Origin: Streptomyces sp. NRRL B-1347
GTDB lineage: Bacteria > Actinomycetota > Actinomycetes > Streptomycetales > Streptomycetaceae
Direction: 5' to 3'
Length of the DNA: 64,000 bases
Assembly (NCBI RefSeq): GCF_000720325.1
Contig: NZ_JOJM01000042.1
Coordinates: 1 to 64,000 of the forward strand
In this document: positions 27,094 to 35,396 of the stretch, piece by piece
How the letters are laid out: every line of letters begins with the position of its first letter
Position numbering within the stretch: the first letter of the stretch is position 1
Notes under the pieces: model-generated
The model's database searches: none
Told to the model about the DNA's origin: nothing
What the model saw: only the letters and a program-made list of their open reading frames with translations
Translations under genes and position numbers: made by a program

Positions 27094-28061
27094 CGACCGC
27101 CGCCGCCGTGTCCGAGGACGCGTCACATCCCGAGCGGGCCGACGGCGTCCAGGGCGCCGACAACCCGTACGCGCTCAGCCACTTGGACGCGCTCGAGTCG
27201 GAGGCCGTGCACATCTTCCGTGAGGTGGCGGGTGAGTTCGAGCGGCCGGTGATCCTGTTCTCCGGCGGCAAGGACTCCATCGTCATGCTGCACCTGGCGC
27301 TGAAGGCCTTCGCTCCGGCGGCGGTGCCGTTCTCGCTGCTGCACGTGGACACCGGGCACAACTTCCCCGAGGTCATCGCCTACCGCGACCGCGTGGTCGC
27401 GGAGCACAAGCTGCGCCTGCATGTGGCCTCGGTGCAGGACTACATCGACCGGGGTGTGCTCAAGGAGCGCCCGGACGGTACGCGCAATCCGCTGCAGACG
27501 CTGCCGCTGACGGAGAAGATCGCCGCCGAGCGGTTCGACGCGGTCTTCGGCGGCGGACGCCGCGACGAGGAGAAGGCGCGGGCCAAGGAGCGGGTGTTCT
27601 CGCTGCGCGACGAGTTCTCGCAGTGGGACCCGCGCCGCCAGCGGCCCGAGCTGTGGCAGCTGTACAACGGCCGGCACGCCCCGGGCGAGCACGTGCGCGT
27701 CTTCCCGCTGTCCAACTGGACCGAGCTGGACGTGTGGCAGTACATCGCGCGGGAGGGCATCGAGCTGCCCGGGATCTACTTCGCCCACCGCCGCCCGGTC
27801 TTCCAGCGCGCCGGGATGTGGCTGACCGCCGGGGACTGGGGCGGTGCCCGGGACGGCGAGGCGGTGGAGACCCGGCTTGTGCGCTACCGCACGGTCGGGG
27901 ACATGTCCTGCACCGGGGCCGTCGACTCCGACGCGACCACCCTGGAGGCCGTGATCGCCGAGATCGCCGCGTCCCGGCTCACCGAACGCGGCGCCACCCG
28001 CGCCGACGACAAGCTCTCCGAGGCCGCGATGGAAGACCGCAAGCGCGAAGGGTACTTCTAA
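27090..28061 (+). CDS. cysD: Sulfate adenylyltransferase small subunit
   Basis: Encodes 323 residues of the PP-loop ATP pyrophosphatase type: FSGGKDSIVMLHLALKAF, HVDTGHNFPEVIAYRD, FGGGRRDEEKARAKER, and the C-terminal DRKREGYF. With CysN it makes APS from sulfate and ATP, driven by GTP hydrolysis. The ATG overlaps the bridging ORF stop; cysN starts 2 nt after the TAA. Confidence 0.95.
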   Translation: MTTAAAVSEDASHPERADGVQGADNPYALSHLDALESEAVHIFREVAGEFERPVILFSGGKDSIVMLHLALKAFAPAAVPFSLLHVDTGHNFPEVIAYRDRVVAEHKLRLHVASVQDYIDRGVLKERPDGTRNPLQTLPLTEKIAAERFDAVFGGGRRDEEKARAKERVFSLRDEFSQWDPRRQRPELWQLYNGRHAPGEHVRVFPLSNWTELDVWQYIAREGIELPGIYFAHRRPVFQRAGMWLTAGDWGGARDGEAVETRLVRYRTVGDMSCTGAVDSDATTLEAVIAEIAASRLTERGATRADDKLSEAAMEDRKREGYF

Positions 28062-28063
28062 CC

Positions 28064-29413
28064 ATGACCACCACCGCCGCCGCCGGGGAGCTGGCCGGGC
28101 TCTCGGCCACCACCCTGCTGCGCTTCGCCACCGCGGGCTCCGTCGACGACGGCAAGTCCACCCTGGTCGGCCGCCTCCTGCACGATTCCAAGTCGGTCCT
28201 GGCCGACCAGCTCGAAGCCGTCGAGCACGCCTCCCGCGCCCGCGGCGCCGAAGGTCCCGACCTGGCGCTGCTGACCGACGGGCTGCGCGCGGAGCGCGAG
28301 CAGGGCATCACCATCGACGTGGCCTACCGCTACTTCGCCACCGCCCGGCGCCGCTTCATCCTCGCCGACACCCCCGGCCACGTGCAGTACACCCGCAACA
28401 TGGTCACCGGCGCCTCCACCGCCGACCTCGCCGTGGTCCTGGTCGACGCCCGCAACGGCGTCATCGAACAGACCCGCCGCCACGCCGCGGTGGCCGCGCT
28501 GCTGCGGGTGCCGCACGTGGTCCTGGCGGTGAACAAGATGGACCTCGTCGCGTACGCGGAGCCGGTCTTCACCAAGATCGCCGAGGAGTTCACCGCGTAC
28601 GCCACCGAACTCGGCGTCCCGGAGGTCACCGCCATCCCGATCTCCGCCCTGGCCGGGGACAACGTGGTGGAACCGTCCTCGAACATGGACTGGTACGGCG
28701 GCCCCACCGTCCTCGAGCACCTGGAGACCGTGCCGGTCAGCCACGACCTGACCAGCTGCCACGCGCGCCTCCCGGTGCAGTACGTGATCCGGCCGCAGAC
28801 CGCCGAGCACCCCGACTACCGCGGCTACGCGGGGCAGATCGCCGCGGGCACGTTCCGCGTCGGCGACGAGGTGACGGTGCTGCCCTCGGGGCGCACCACG
28901 AAGGTCGCGGGCATCGATCTGCTGGGCAGGCAGGTGGACGTGGCGTGGACGCCGCAGTCCGTGACGGTGCTCCTGGAGGACGACCTCGACATCTCACGTG
29001 GTGACATGATCGTCCCGAGCGGTGATACGCCGACGCGCACCCAGGACATCGCCGCCACCGTCTGCCACGTCGCCGACACGCCCTTGCGGGTGGGCCAGCG
29101 GGTGCTGCTCAAGCACACCACCCGCACGGTCAAGGCGATCGTGAAGCAGATCCCGTCCCGGCTCACCCTGGACGACCTCTCCCAGCACCCGAACCCGGGG
29201 CTCCTCGCCGCCAACGACATCGGCCGGGTCCTGGTGCGCACCGCCGAGCCGCTCGCGCTCGACGCGTACGCGGACTCGCGCCGCACCGGCTCCTTCCTGC
29301 TGATCGACCCGGCGGACGGCACGACGCTCGCCGCCGGGATGGCGGGCGAGGCCTTCGCCAAGGCCGAGGCGCCCGCACCCGCCGCGGCCGACGAGGAAGG
29401 GTGGGACTTCTGA
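28064..29413 (+). CDS. cysN: Sulfate adenylyltransferase large subunit (GTPase)
   Basis: Encodes 449 residues, EF-Tu-like. G1 GSVDDGKSTLVGRLL, switch REQGITIDVAYRYF, G3 DTPGH, G4 NKMD, then two beta-barrel domains. Length fits stand-alone CysN without a fused APS kinase, consistent with separate cysC. A possible short ORF begins 2 nt after its stop. Confidence 0.95.
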   Translation: MTTTAAAGELAGLSATTLLRFATAGSVDDGKSTLVGRLLHDSKSVLADQLEAVEHASRARGAEGPDLALLTDGLRAEREQGITIDVAYRYFATARRRFILADTPGHVQYTRNMVTGASTADLAVVLVDARNGVIEQTRRHAAVAALLRVPHVVLAVNKMDLVAYAEPVFTKIAEEFTAYATELGVPEVTAIPISALAGDNVVEPSSNMDWYGGPTVLEHLETVPVSHDLTSCHARLPVQYVIRPQTAEHPDYRGYAGQIAAGTFRVGDEVTVLPSGRTTKVAGIDLLGRQVDVAWTPQSVTVLLEDDLDISRGDMIVPSGDTPTRTQDIAATVCHVADTPLRVGQRVLLKHTTRTVKAIVKQIPSRLTLDDLSQHPNPGLLAANDIGRVLVRTAEPLALDAYADSRRTGSFLLIDPADGTTLAAGMAGEAFAKAEAPAPAAADEEGWDF

Positions 29414-29415
29414 CC

Positions 29416-29520
29416 ATGGCTTCCCCCGATGTCTACTCGACCTTCGCCAAGGAGGGCGGCCGCGTGGGCAGCGGCGCCCTCGGCGCGGGGTCCGGCGGCG
29501 TGACGCGATGTGTGCGATGA
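29416..29520 (+). CDS. Possible 34-residue ORF downstream of cysN
   Basis: ATG 29416 lies just after the cysN TGA, with SD-like GGAAGGGTGGG inside the cysN end. The product starts MASPDVYSTFAKEGGRVGSG and ends VTRCVR. It resembles no family I know. It lies 126 bp before the ABC binding-protein gene. The Cys three codons from the end recalls leader peptides, but this is weak. Confidence 0.25.
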   Translation: MASPDVYSTFAKEGGRVGSGALGAGSGGVTRCVR

Positions 29521-29646
29521 CGTACGCGCACCGCTCGCGCGCCCTCACCCCCCGCCGTCCCTTCGTACGCAGACGAAGATCCGCCGACATCCACCCGGCC
29601 GCACCCTGACCGTGCTCCCGCCGGGCCAACGAGAGGAACCCCTCCC

Positions 29647-30807
29647 GTGCCTGCCATCCGCACCTCCGGTCCCCTTTCTCCCCGCGCTCCCCGCTCCGCC
29701 CGCGCGCGCCGCACCGGCCGCCTCGCCGCCGTCGCCGCGCTCCCCCTGCTCGCGCTCACGCTCTCCGCCTGCGGATACGGCTCGGACTCCGACAAGGACG
29801 ACAACGGCAAGGCGAAGATCGCCGCCGATGCGAAGAAGATCGAGGGACTGGACGAGGTGAAGATCGGCTACTTCCCGAACCTCACCCACGGCACGGCGCT
29901 CGTCGGCGACCACGAGGGCCTGTTCCAGAAGGAGCTGGGCGCCACCAAGGCGTCGTACGCGCAGTTCAACGCGGGGCCCTCGGAGATCGAGGCACTGAAC
30001 TCGAAGTCCATCGACATCGGCTGGATCGGCCCGTCGCCCGCCATCAACGGCTACACCAAGTCCGACGGCGAGAACCTGCGCATCATCGGCGGTTCGGCGT
30101 CCGGCGGCGTGAAGCTCGTGGTGAACCCCAAGAAGATCAAGTCCCTGGACGACGTCAAGGGCAAGAAGATCGCCACACCGCAGCTCGGCAACACCCAGGA
30201 CGTGGCCTTCCTCAACTGGATCAAGGAGAAGGGCTGGAAGGTCGACGCCCAGAGCGGCAAGGGCGACGTCTCCGTGGTCCGCACCGACAACAAGATCACC
30301 CCGGACGCCTACAAGTCCGGCTCGATCGACGGCGCCTGGGTGCCGGAGCCGACCGCGTCCAAGCTGGTGTCCGAGGGCGCGAAGGTGCTGCTCGACGAGG
30401 CCGACCTGTGGCCCGGCAAGAAGTTCGTGATCACGAACATCATCGTGCGGCAGCAGTTCCTGAAGGACCACCCGAAGGTCGTCGAGGCCGTGCTGCGGGG
30501 CGCGGTGAAGGCGAACCAGTTCATCAAGGACAACCCGGAGAAGGCCAAGGCCGCCGCCAACGCCGTGCTGAAGCAGCACTCCGGCAAGGAACTGCCCGCC
30601 AAGGTCATCGACCCGGCCTGGAAGTCGATCCAGTTCACCAACGACCCGCTGGCGGCGACGCTCGACACCGAGGCCGAGCACGCCGTGCAGGCGGGCCTCC
30701 TGGAGCAGCCCGACCTCAAGGGCATCTACGACCTGGGGCCGCTCAACAAGGTCCTGAAGGCGGCGGGTTCGCCCGCGGTCGACGACGCCGGCCTCGGCGT
30801 CAAGTAG
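29647..30807 (+). CDS. Sulfonate/sulfate-type ABC transporter substrate-binding lipoprotein
   Basis: Encodes 386 residues, start GTG 29647 with GAGAGGAA upstream. An Arg-rich n-region and hydrophobic helix end in the lipobox LSAC (Cys about 42). The mature part is an NMT1/SsuA-like fold: VKIGYFPNLTHGTALVGDHE, AGPSEIEALNSKSIDIGWIG, GVKLVVNPKKIKSLDDVKGK. It binds the substrate outside the membrane. The genetic context (cys genes upstream, ATPase and permease downstream) argues for an aliphatic sulfonate or sulfate ester rather than nitrate or thiamine precursors. Confidence 0.9.
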   Translation: MPAIRTSGPLSPRAPRSARARRTGRLAAVAALPLLALTLSACGYGSDSDKDDNGKAKIAADAKKIEGLDEVKIGYFPNLTHGTALVGDHEGLFQKELGATKASYAQFNAGPSEIEALNSKSIDIGWIGPSPAINGYTKSDGENLRIIGGSASGGVKLVVNPKKIKSLDDVKGKKIATPQLGNTQDVAFLNWIKEKGWKVDAQSGKGDVSVVRTDNKITPDAYKSGSIDGAWVPEPTASKLVSEGAKVLLDEADLWPGKKFVITNIIVRQQFLKDHPKVVEAVLRGAVKANQFIKDNPEKAKAAANAVLKQHSGKELPAKVIDPAWKSIQFTNDPLAATLDTEAEHAVQAGLLEQPDLKGIYDLGPLNKVLKAAGSPAVDDAGLGVK

Positions 30808-30850
30808 CCCGACAACGCCTATCAGTTCAGGTTCTCAGGAGGTGACGACC

Positions 30851-31660
30851 ATGGGCACGACGCTTGCCAAGGCACCGCGCGGGGCCGCACAGGCCGTGCA
30901 GACCACGGGTGCGGGCGGGGTCGCCGCGCGCATCGAGCACGTCTCGAAGTCCTTCGCCACACCGGCGGGGCAGCAGCTCGTCCTGGACGACATCACCCTG
31001 GACGTCGGCCAGGGCGAGTTCGTCACCCTCCTGGGGGCCTCGGGCTGCGGCAAGTCGACCCTGCTCAACCTCGTGGCCGGGCTCGACCGGCCGAGCGCGG
31101 GCAGCATCGGCACCGACGGCCGCCCGGCCCTGATGTTCCAGGAGCACGCGCTCTTCCCGTGGCTGACCGCGGGCAAGAACATCGAGCTGGCCCTGAAGCT
31201 GAGCGGCCTGCCCAAGGCCGAACGCCGCCCCAGGGCCGAGGAGTTGCTGACGCTCGTCCGGCTCCAGGGCGCGTACGGCAAGCGCGTGCACGAGCTGTCC
31301 GGCGGCATGCGCCAGCGGGTCGCGCTCGCCCGGGCGCTCGCCCAGGACAGCAAGCTGCTGCTCATGGACGAGCCGTTCGCGGCGCTCGACGCGATCACCC
31401 GGGACGTGCTGCACGACGAGCTGACCCGGATCTGGCGCGAGACCGGCGTCTCGGTCCTGTTCGTCACGCACAACGTCCGCGAGGCGGTGCGGCTCGCCCA
31501 GCGCGTGGTCCTGCTGTCCTCGCGGCCCGGCCGGGTGGCGCGCGAGTGGACCGTCGACATCGAGCAGCCGCGCCGCATCGAGGACGCGGCCGTGGCGGAG
31601 CTCTCCGTCGAGATCACCGAAGAACTGCGTGGGGAGATCCGCCGCCATGGGCAGCACTGA
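30851..31660 (+). CDS. Sulfonate/sulfate-type ABC transporter ATP-binding protein
   Basis: Encodes 269 residues: Walker A GASGCGKSTLLNLVAG, Q-loop FQEHALFPW, signature LSGGMRQRVALARAL, Walker B LLMDEPFAALD, H-loop VTHNV. It belongs to the SsuB/TauB group (AALDAITRD). The start ATG 30851 follows a perfect AGGAGGTGA ribosome site; a GTG at 30842 lies within that site. It overlaps the permease gene by 14 nt. Confidence 0.93.
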   Translation: MGTTLAKAPRGAAQAVQTTGAGGVAARIEHVSKSFATPAGQQLVLDDITLDVGQGEFVTLLGASGCGKSTLLNLVAGLDRPSAGSIGTDGRPALMFQEHALFPWLTAGKNIELALKLSGLPKAERRPRAEELLTLVRLQGAYGKRVHELSGGMRQRVALARALAQDSKLLLMDEPFAALDAITRDVLHDELTRIWRETGVSVLFVTHNVREAVRLAQRVVLLSSRPGRVAREWTVDIEQPRRIEDAAVAELSVEITEELRGEIRRHGQH

Positions 31661-32555
31661 GACGACGACCCCCGCGCCGCGCAAGGGCGCCGAGCGGGAC
31701 ACCCACGACCTGGCGGGCCTCGAAGCGGGGCTCGACGCCCTGGACACCGTGCAGACGCGGCGTACCCCGCTGCGCGAGACGCTGGTCCAGAAGGTCCTGC
31801 CGCCGGTGACGGCGGTCCTGCTGGTCCTGGTGGTCTGGCAGATCCTCGTCTGGGCGGAGGTGACCGACAGCTACAAGCTGCCCGCGCCGGACGCGGTCTG
31901 GCACGAGGTCGAGATCGCCTGGCGGCAGGGCGTGCTGCTCGACTACATCTGGACGTCCGTCTCGCGCGGCATGTTCGGCTTCCTGATGGCCCTGGCCATC
32001 GGCACGCCGCTCGGTCTGCTCGTGGCCCGCGTCCGCTTCGTACGGGCGGCCATCGGCCCGGTCCTGTCCGGCCTCCAGTCGCTGCCGTCGGTGGCGTGGG
32101 TGCCGCCTGCGGTGATCTGGCTCGGCCTCAACGACAAGATGATGTACGCGGTGATCCTGCTCGGCGCGGTGCCGTCGATCGCCAACGGCCTGGTCGCGGG
32201 CGTGGACCAGGTGCCGCCGCTGTTCCTGCGGGCGGGCCGCACGCTCGGCGCCACCGGGCTCCGCGGGACCTGGCACATCGTCATGCCCGCCGCCCTGCCC
32301 GGATATCTGGCGGGTCTGAAGCAGGGCTGGGCGTTCTCCTGGCGGTCGCTGATGGCCGCCGAGATCATCGCGCAGTCGCCGGACCTCGGGATGGGACTCG
32401 GCCAGCTCCTGGAGGCGGGCCGCACCAACAGCAGCATGTCGCAGGTCTTCCTCGCCATCCTGCTGATCCTGATCGTCGGCATCGCCATCGACCTGCTGAT
32501 CTTCAGCCCTCTGGAGCGGTGGGTCCTGCGCAGCCGCGGCCTGCTGGTGAAGTGA
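31647..32555 (+). CDS. Sulfonate/sulfate-type ABC transporter permease
   Basis: Encodes 302 residues, six helices after a ~50-residue charged N-terminus. The coupling loop is visible (LFLRAGRTLGATGLRGTWHI then VMPAALPGYLAGLKQGW), as in SsuC/TauC. Adjacent SBP and ATPase genes complete the importer. The start ATG 31647 lies within the end of the ATPase gene, so translation is coupled. Confidence 0.92.
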   Translation: MGSTETTTPAPRKGAERDTHDLAGLEAGLDALDTVQTRRTPLRETLVQKVLPPVTAVLLVLVVWQILVWAEVTDSYKLPAPDAVWHEVEIAWRQGVLLDYIWTSVSRGMFGFLMALAIGTPLGLLVARVRFVRAAIGPVLSGLQSLPSVAWVPPAVIWLGLNDKMMYAVILLGAVPSIANGLVAGVDQVPPLFLRAGRTLGATGLRGTWHIVMPAALPGYLAGLKQGWAFSWRSLMAAEIIAQSPDLGMGLGQLLEAGRTNSSMSQVFLAILLILIVGIAIDLLIFSPLERWVLRSRGLLVK

Positions 32556-32560
32556 TCACG

Positions 32561-33370
32561 ATGCGCGAAACCGTCCCCTCCGCCGGTCCCGCGGACCCCT
32601 TCGGTCCCGTCCTGCTCGTGGTCGCCCACGGCAGCCGCGACCCCCGGCACGCCCGGACCGTGCGGGCCCTGGTGCGCCGGGTGCGGGGCCTGCGTCCCGG
32701 CCTTCGGGTCGAGGTCGGCTTCCTCGACTTCGACGCGCCCTCCGTGCCGCAGGCGCTGGAGTCCCTGGCAGGACAGGGCGTACGGGACGTGATCGCGCTG
32801 CCCCTGCTGCTGACCCGCGCCTTCCACGCGAAGGCCGACATCCCCGCCGTGCTGCGCGCGGCCCCGGCGGGGATGCGGGTGCGGCAGGCGGGGGTGCTCG
32901 GCCCCTCGCCGCTGCTGCTCACCGCGCTCGAACAGCGGCTGTACGAGGCGGGGCTCGACCCCGCCGACAAGGCCACGACCGGGGTGGTCCTCGCCTCGGC
33001 TGGCTCCACTGACCCGGAGGCGATCGCAGTGATCGCTGACATCGCGCGGGAGTGGCGGCGTACCGGTTGGTGCGCCGTGCGGCCTGCGTTCGCCTCCGCG
33101 GAACTGCCCCCTACGGAGGGGGCAGTCCGCTCGTTGCGGGGTGTGCCCGGGGTGCGGCAGGTGGCCGTCGCTCCCTACGTACTGGCTCCGGGGTTCCTGC
33201 CCGACCGGATCGCCCGGGGGGCCGCCGACGCGGATGTCCTCGGGGGTGTGCTGGGGGATTCGTTGTTCGTCGCCCGGGTGGTGCTCGAACGGTTCGACGC
33301 GTGCCGCCGCTTCGCGGCGGGTTTCGCCCACCCGTCCGCCCGTACGGGGCACCTCGCCGCCGCCGGGTAA
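32561..33370 (+). CDS. CbiX/sirohydrochlorin chelatase-like protein
   Basis: Encodes 269 residues: two CbiX-type half-domains, the first with LLVVAHGSRDPRHARTVRAL (metal/substrate His) and GVRDVIALPLLLTRAFHAKA, where His binds metal. It inserts Fe2+ or Co2+ into sirohydrochlorin. As the last gene of the sulfur operon it plausibly supplies siroheme for the sulfite reductase. The start could also be GTG 32552, which overlaps the permease stop as GTGA; ATG 32561 has better SD spacing. Confidence 0.88.
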   Translation: MRETVPSAGPADPFGPVLLVVAHGSRDPRHARTVRALVRRVRGLRPGLRVEVGFLDFDAPSVPQALESLAGQGVRDVIALPLLLTRAFHAKADIPAVLRAAPAGMRVRQAGVLGPSPLLLTALEQRLYEAGLDPADKATTGVVLASAGSTDPEAIAVIADIAREWRRTGWCAVRPAFASAELPPTEGAVRSLRGVPGVRQVAVAPYVLAPGFLPDRIARGAADADVLGGVLGDSLFVARVVLERFDACRRFAAGFAHPSARTGHLAAAG

Positions 33371-33422
33371 TCTCACCGCGGCCCTGGACCTTGCCCCTGG
33401 GGCAGACCCCACCCTGTCGCCC

Positions 33423-34328
33423 ATGGACAGCGACTACCTGACCCACAGCCCGTACAGCACCCCCGGCCCCCGTCTGGACGCCCTGCTCGGCCCGGACCCG
33501 CTGCCCCGCGCGCCCGAGGCCCTCGCCGCCCTCGTCCGCGGCGTGCTGCTGCACCGCGAGGAGCGGGAGACCTTCTCCTACGCGGTGCCCGACGAGCGGC
33601 TGCACGAGGACGCCGAGTCCCGGTACGTCACCCGGATCCTCGGCATCCTCGCCGAGCGCGGGGACACGCCGCTCACCGCGGAGCGGGAGCCCGCGGCGCG
33701 GTTCGTCGCCACCTGCCGGGACTTCGCGCTGCTGCTGTGCTCGCTCCTGCGCGAGACCGGCACCCCGGCCCGGCTCAGGGGCGGCTACGGGACGTACTTC
33801 CAGGCGGGGTTCCACGACAACCACTGGGTGACGGAGTACTGGAGCGAGGGGCGCGGCTGGGTCCTCGCCGACCCGCAGGTGTACGGCGACCTGCACGACA
33901 CCCCGTTCGACCCGATGGACGTGCCGCGCGACGCGTTCCTGGTCGCCGGGGACGCCTGGCGGGCGTGCCGGGAGGGGCGCGCGGACCCGGAGACCTTCGG
34001 CGTGTTCACCGTGCCCGAGATCAAGGGGCTCGGGCTCGTCCGCGCCGACGTGGTGGCCGATCTCGCCGCGCTCGGCGGCACGGAGCCGCTGCCGTGGGAC
34101 GGCTGGGGGCTGATGGAGAAGGACGAGGCCGAGGTCACGGCGGAGGACCTCGCGCTGCTCGACTCCGTCGCCGCCGTCACCTCCGCGGCCGGGCACGCCC
34201 CCGATGCCGCCCGGCCCGACGCCGTGCGGCGGCTCCTCACCGATCCGCGGCTCGCGGTGCCCGCCGAGGTCGTCTCGCACACGACCTACTGCGGCGTCCG
34301 CACCGTCACGCTGCCGCGCGCGGCGTAA
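33423..34328 (+). CDS. Transglutaminase-like domain protein
   Basis: Encodes 301 residues. The transglutaminase/protease-like core has the Cys in ATCRDFALLLCSLLRE, the His in HDNHWVTEYW and the Asp in VLADPQVYG, a full Cys-His-Asp triad. The C-terminal ~130 residues are helical and unassigned. There is no signal peptide, so it is probably cytoplasmic. It starts 52 bp after the chelatase stop on the same strand but has no obvious functional link to sulfur metabolism. Confidence 0.87.
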   Translation: MDSDYLTHSPYSTPGPRLDALLGPDPLPRAPEALAALVRGVLLHREERETFSYAVPDERLHEDAESRYVTRILGILAERGDTPLTAEREPAARFVATCRDFALLLCSLLRETGTPARLRGGYGTYFQAGFHDNHWVTEYWSEGRGWVLADPQVYGDLHDTPFDPMDVPRDAFLVAGDAWRACREGRADPETFGVFTVPEIKGLGLVRADVVADLAALGGTEPLPWDGWGLMEKDEAEVTAEDLALLDSVAAVTSAAGHAPDAARPDAVRRLLTDPRLAVPAEVVSHTTYCGVRTVTLPRAA

Positions 34329-34337
34329 GCGTCCCCG

Positions 34338-34724
34338 TCACTCCTGGCCGCCCCCGTCGGGGGGTGTGAACGGCGTGCCCTGGTGGAACCACAGCCGCCA
34401 GCCGTGCCCCGTCCGCCGCCACAGCGAACTGCGGTGCACCAGACGGCCGTTGCTTTCGGTGTCGAACGTCAGGTGCACCAGGTCCGCGGCGAGCTCCACG
34501 CCCCGCATGCGGGACGTCGTGACGGGGCGGCCGCCGGGCTCGGGGCTCGCGGTGAGGACCCGTACGATCGACTCCCGGTCCCAGCGCGCGCCCGAGGCGC
34601 CGAACTCGGTGAACTCGGGGTGGAGCAGTTCCCCGAACAGCTCGGGCGAGGCCCGTACCTCGGGGTCGAGCAGGCGCAGCTCGTTCTCGATGGCCGCCTC
34701 CACGGCGGGCGAGCGGTCGGTCAT
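34338..34724 (-). CDS. NTF2-like (DUF4440-type) protein
   Basis: Encodes 128 residues: AIENELRLLDPEVRASPELF and then LLHPEFTEFGASG, followed by WRRTGHGWRLWFHQGTPF. This is the common stand-alone cone-shaped NTF2 fold of streptomycetes. Biochemical role unknown. The ATG overlaps the stop of the DUF1697 gene by 4 nt, so the two form one operon. Confidence 0.85.
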   Translation of the reverse strand: MTDRSPAVEAAIENELRLLDPEVRASPELFGELLHPEFTEFGASGARWDRESIVRVLTASPEPGGRPVTTSRMRGVELAADLVHLTFDTESNGRLVHRSSLWRRTGHGWRLWFHQGTPFTPPDGGGQE

Positions 34725-35287
34725 CGGCCGGCCTCCGGGGCCTCGGTCAGCTCCGCGAGCTTGCTGACGGTGTTCCAGTTGCGGCTGGTGGCGACGAGGC
34801 CCTTGGTGAGGGCGGGGCGCCCCAGGGCCTCGCCGAGCTTGGACCGGCCGAGCCCTTCGGGCGCGTACAGGTACAGGGCGCGATCGCCGAGCCGGAACTC
34901 CTCCGGCAGGAAGCCCGCTTGGTCGAGGGCGGCGAAGCGGGCGGCTTCCACGGCCCCGGAGAAGTAGGTGACGTGCAGCTGCCTGCCTTCGAGCTCGGCG
35001 GCGGGGAAGGGGCAGGCGTCGACCACCGCCCGCAGATACGCGTGGTCGCGCACAAGGAGGTCCACGCCGAAGCCGAACTCCTGCTCCAGGGCCGCGGCGA
35101 GCTCCGCCGCGAGGGAGTCCTCGTCGCCGCGGTCCGCTGCGAACACGGCGTTGCCGCTCTGCAGATAGGTCCGTACGCCGGTGAGCCCGAGCCCTTCGAG
35201 GAGCGCGCGCAGCCGGGCCATCGGCACTTTCCTGCTGCCGCCCACGTTCACGCCGCGAAGGAGCGCCGCGTAGATCTTCGTCGCCAT
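34721..35287 (-). CDS. DUF1697 family protein
   Basis: Encodes 188 residues: YAALLRGVNVGGSRKVPMAR, VRTYLQSGNAVF, and a C-terminal SKLGEALGRPALTKGLVATS with RNWNTV. These are the family hallmarks. Function unknown. The start ATG 35287 is preferred over a GTG two codons upstream; neither has a good SD. Followed in the operon by the NTF2-like gene. Confidence 0.88.
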   Translation of the reverse strand: MATKIYAALLRGVNVGGSRKVPMARLRALLEGLGLTGVRTYLQSGNAVFAADRGDEDSLAAELAAALEQEFGFGVDLLVRDHAYLRAVVDACPFPAAELEGRQLHVTYFSGAVEAARFAALDQAGFLPEEFRLGDRALYLYAPEGLGRSKLGEALGRPALTKGLVATSRNWNTVSKLAELTEAPEAGR

Positions 35288-35352
35288 GCGCACACGATAA
35301 GGCGGCCGCCGCGCCCCGTGGGGGTGGGCACGACGGCCGCCGGTCCGAAGAG

Positions 35353-35388
35353 GGCCGCCGCCCCGCCCGTGCGGGCGGGGCGGCGGCC
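35353..35388 (-). terminator. Perfect hairpin after the subtilase gene
   Basis: A 16-bp perfect stem GGCCGCCGCCCCGCCC and complement with a 4-nt loop, 8 bp beyond the protease stop codon. Confidence 0.8.
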
Positions 35389-35396
35389 TCGGGAAA

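Noticed and set aside
30842..30850. GTG 30842 as start of the ABC ATPase gene
   Set aside because: It lies inside the AGGAGGTGA ribosome site that serves ATG 30851.
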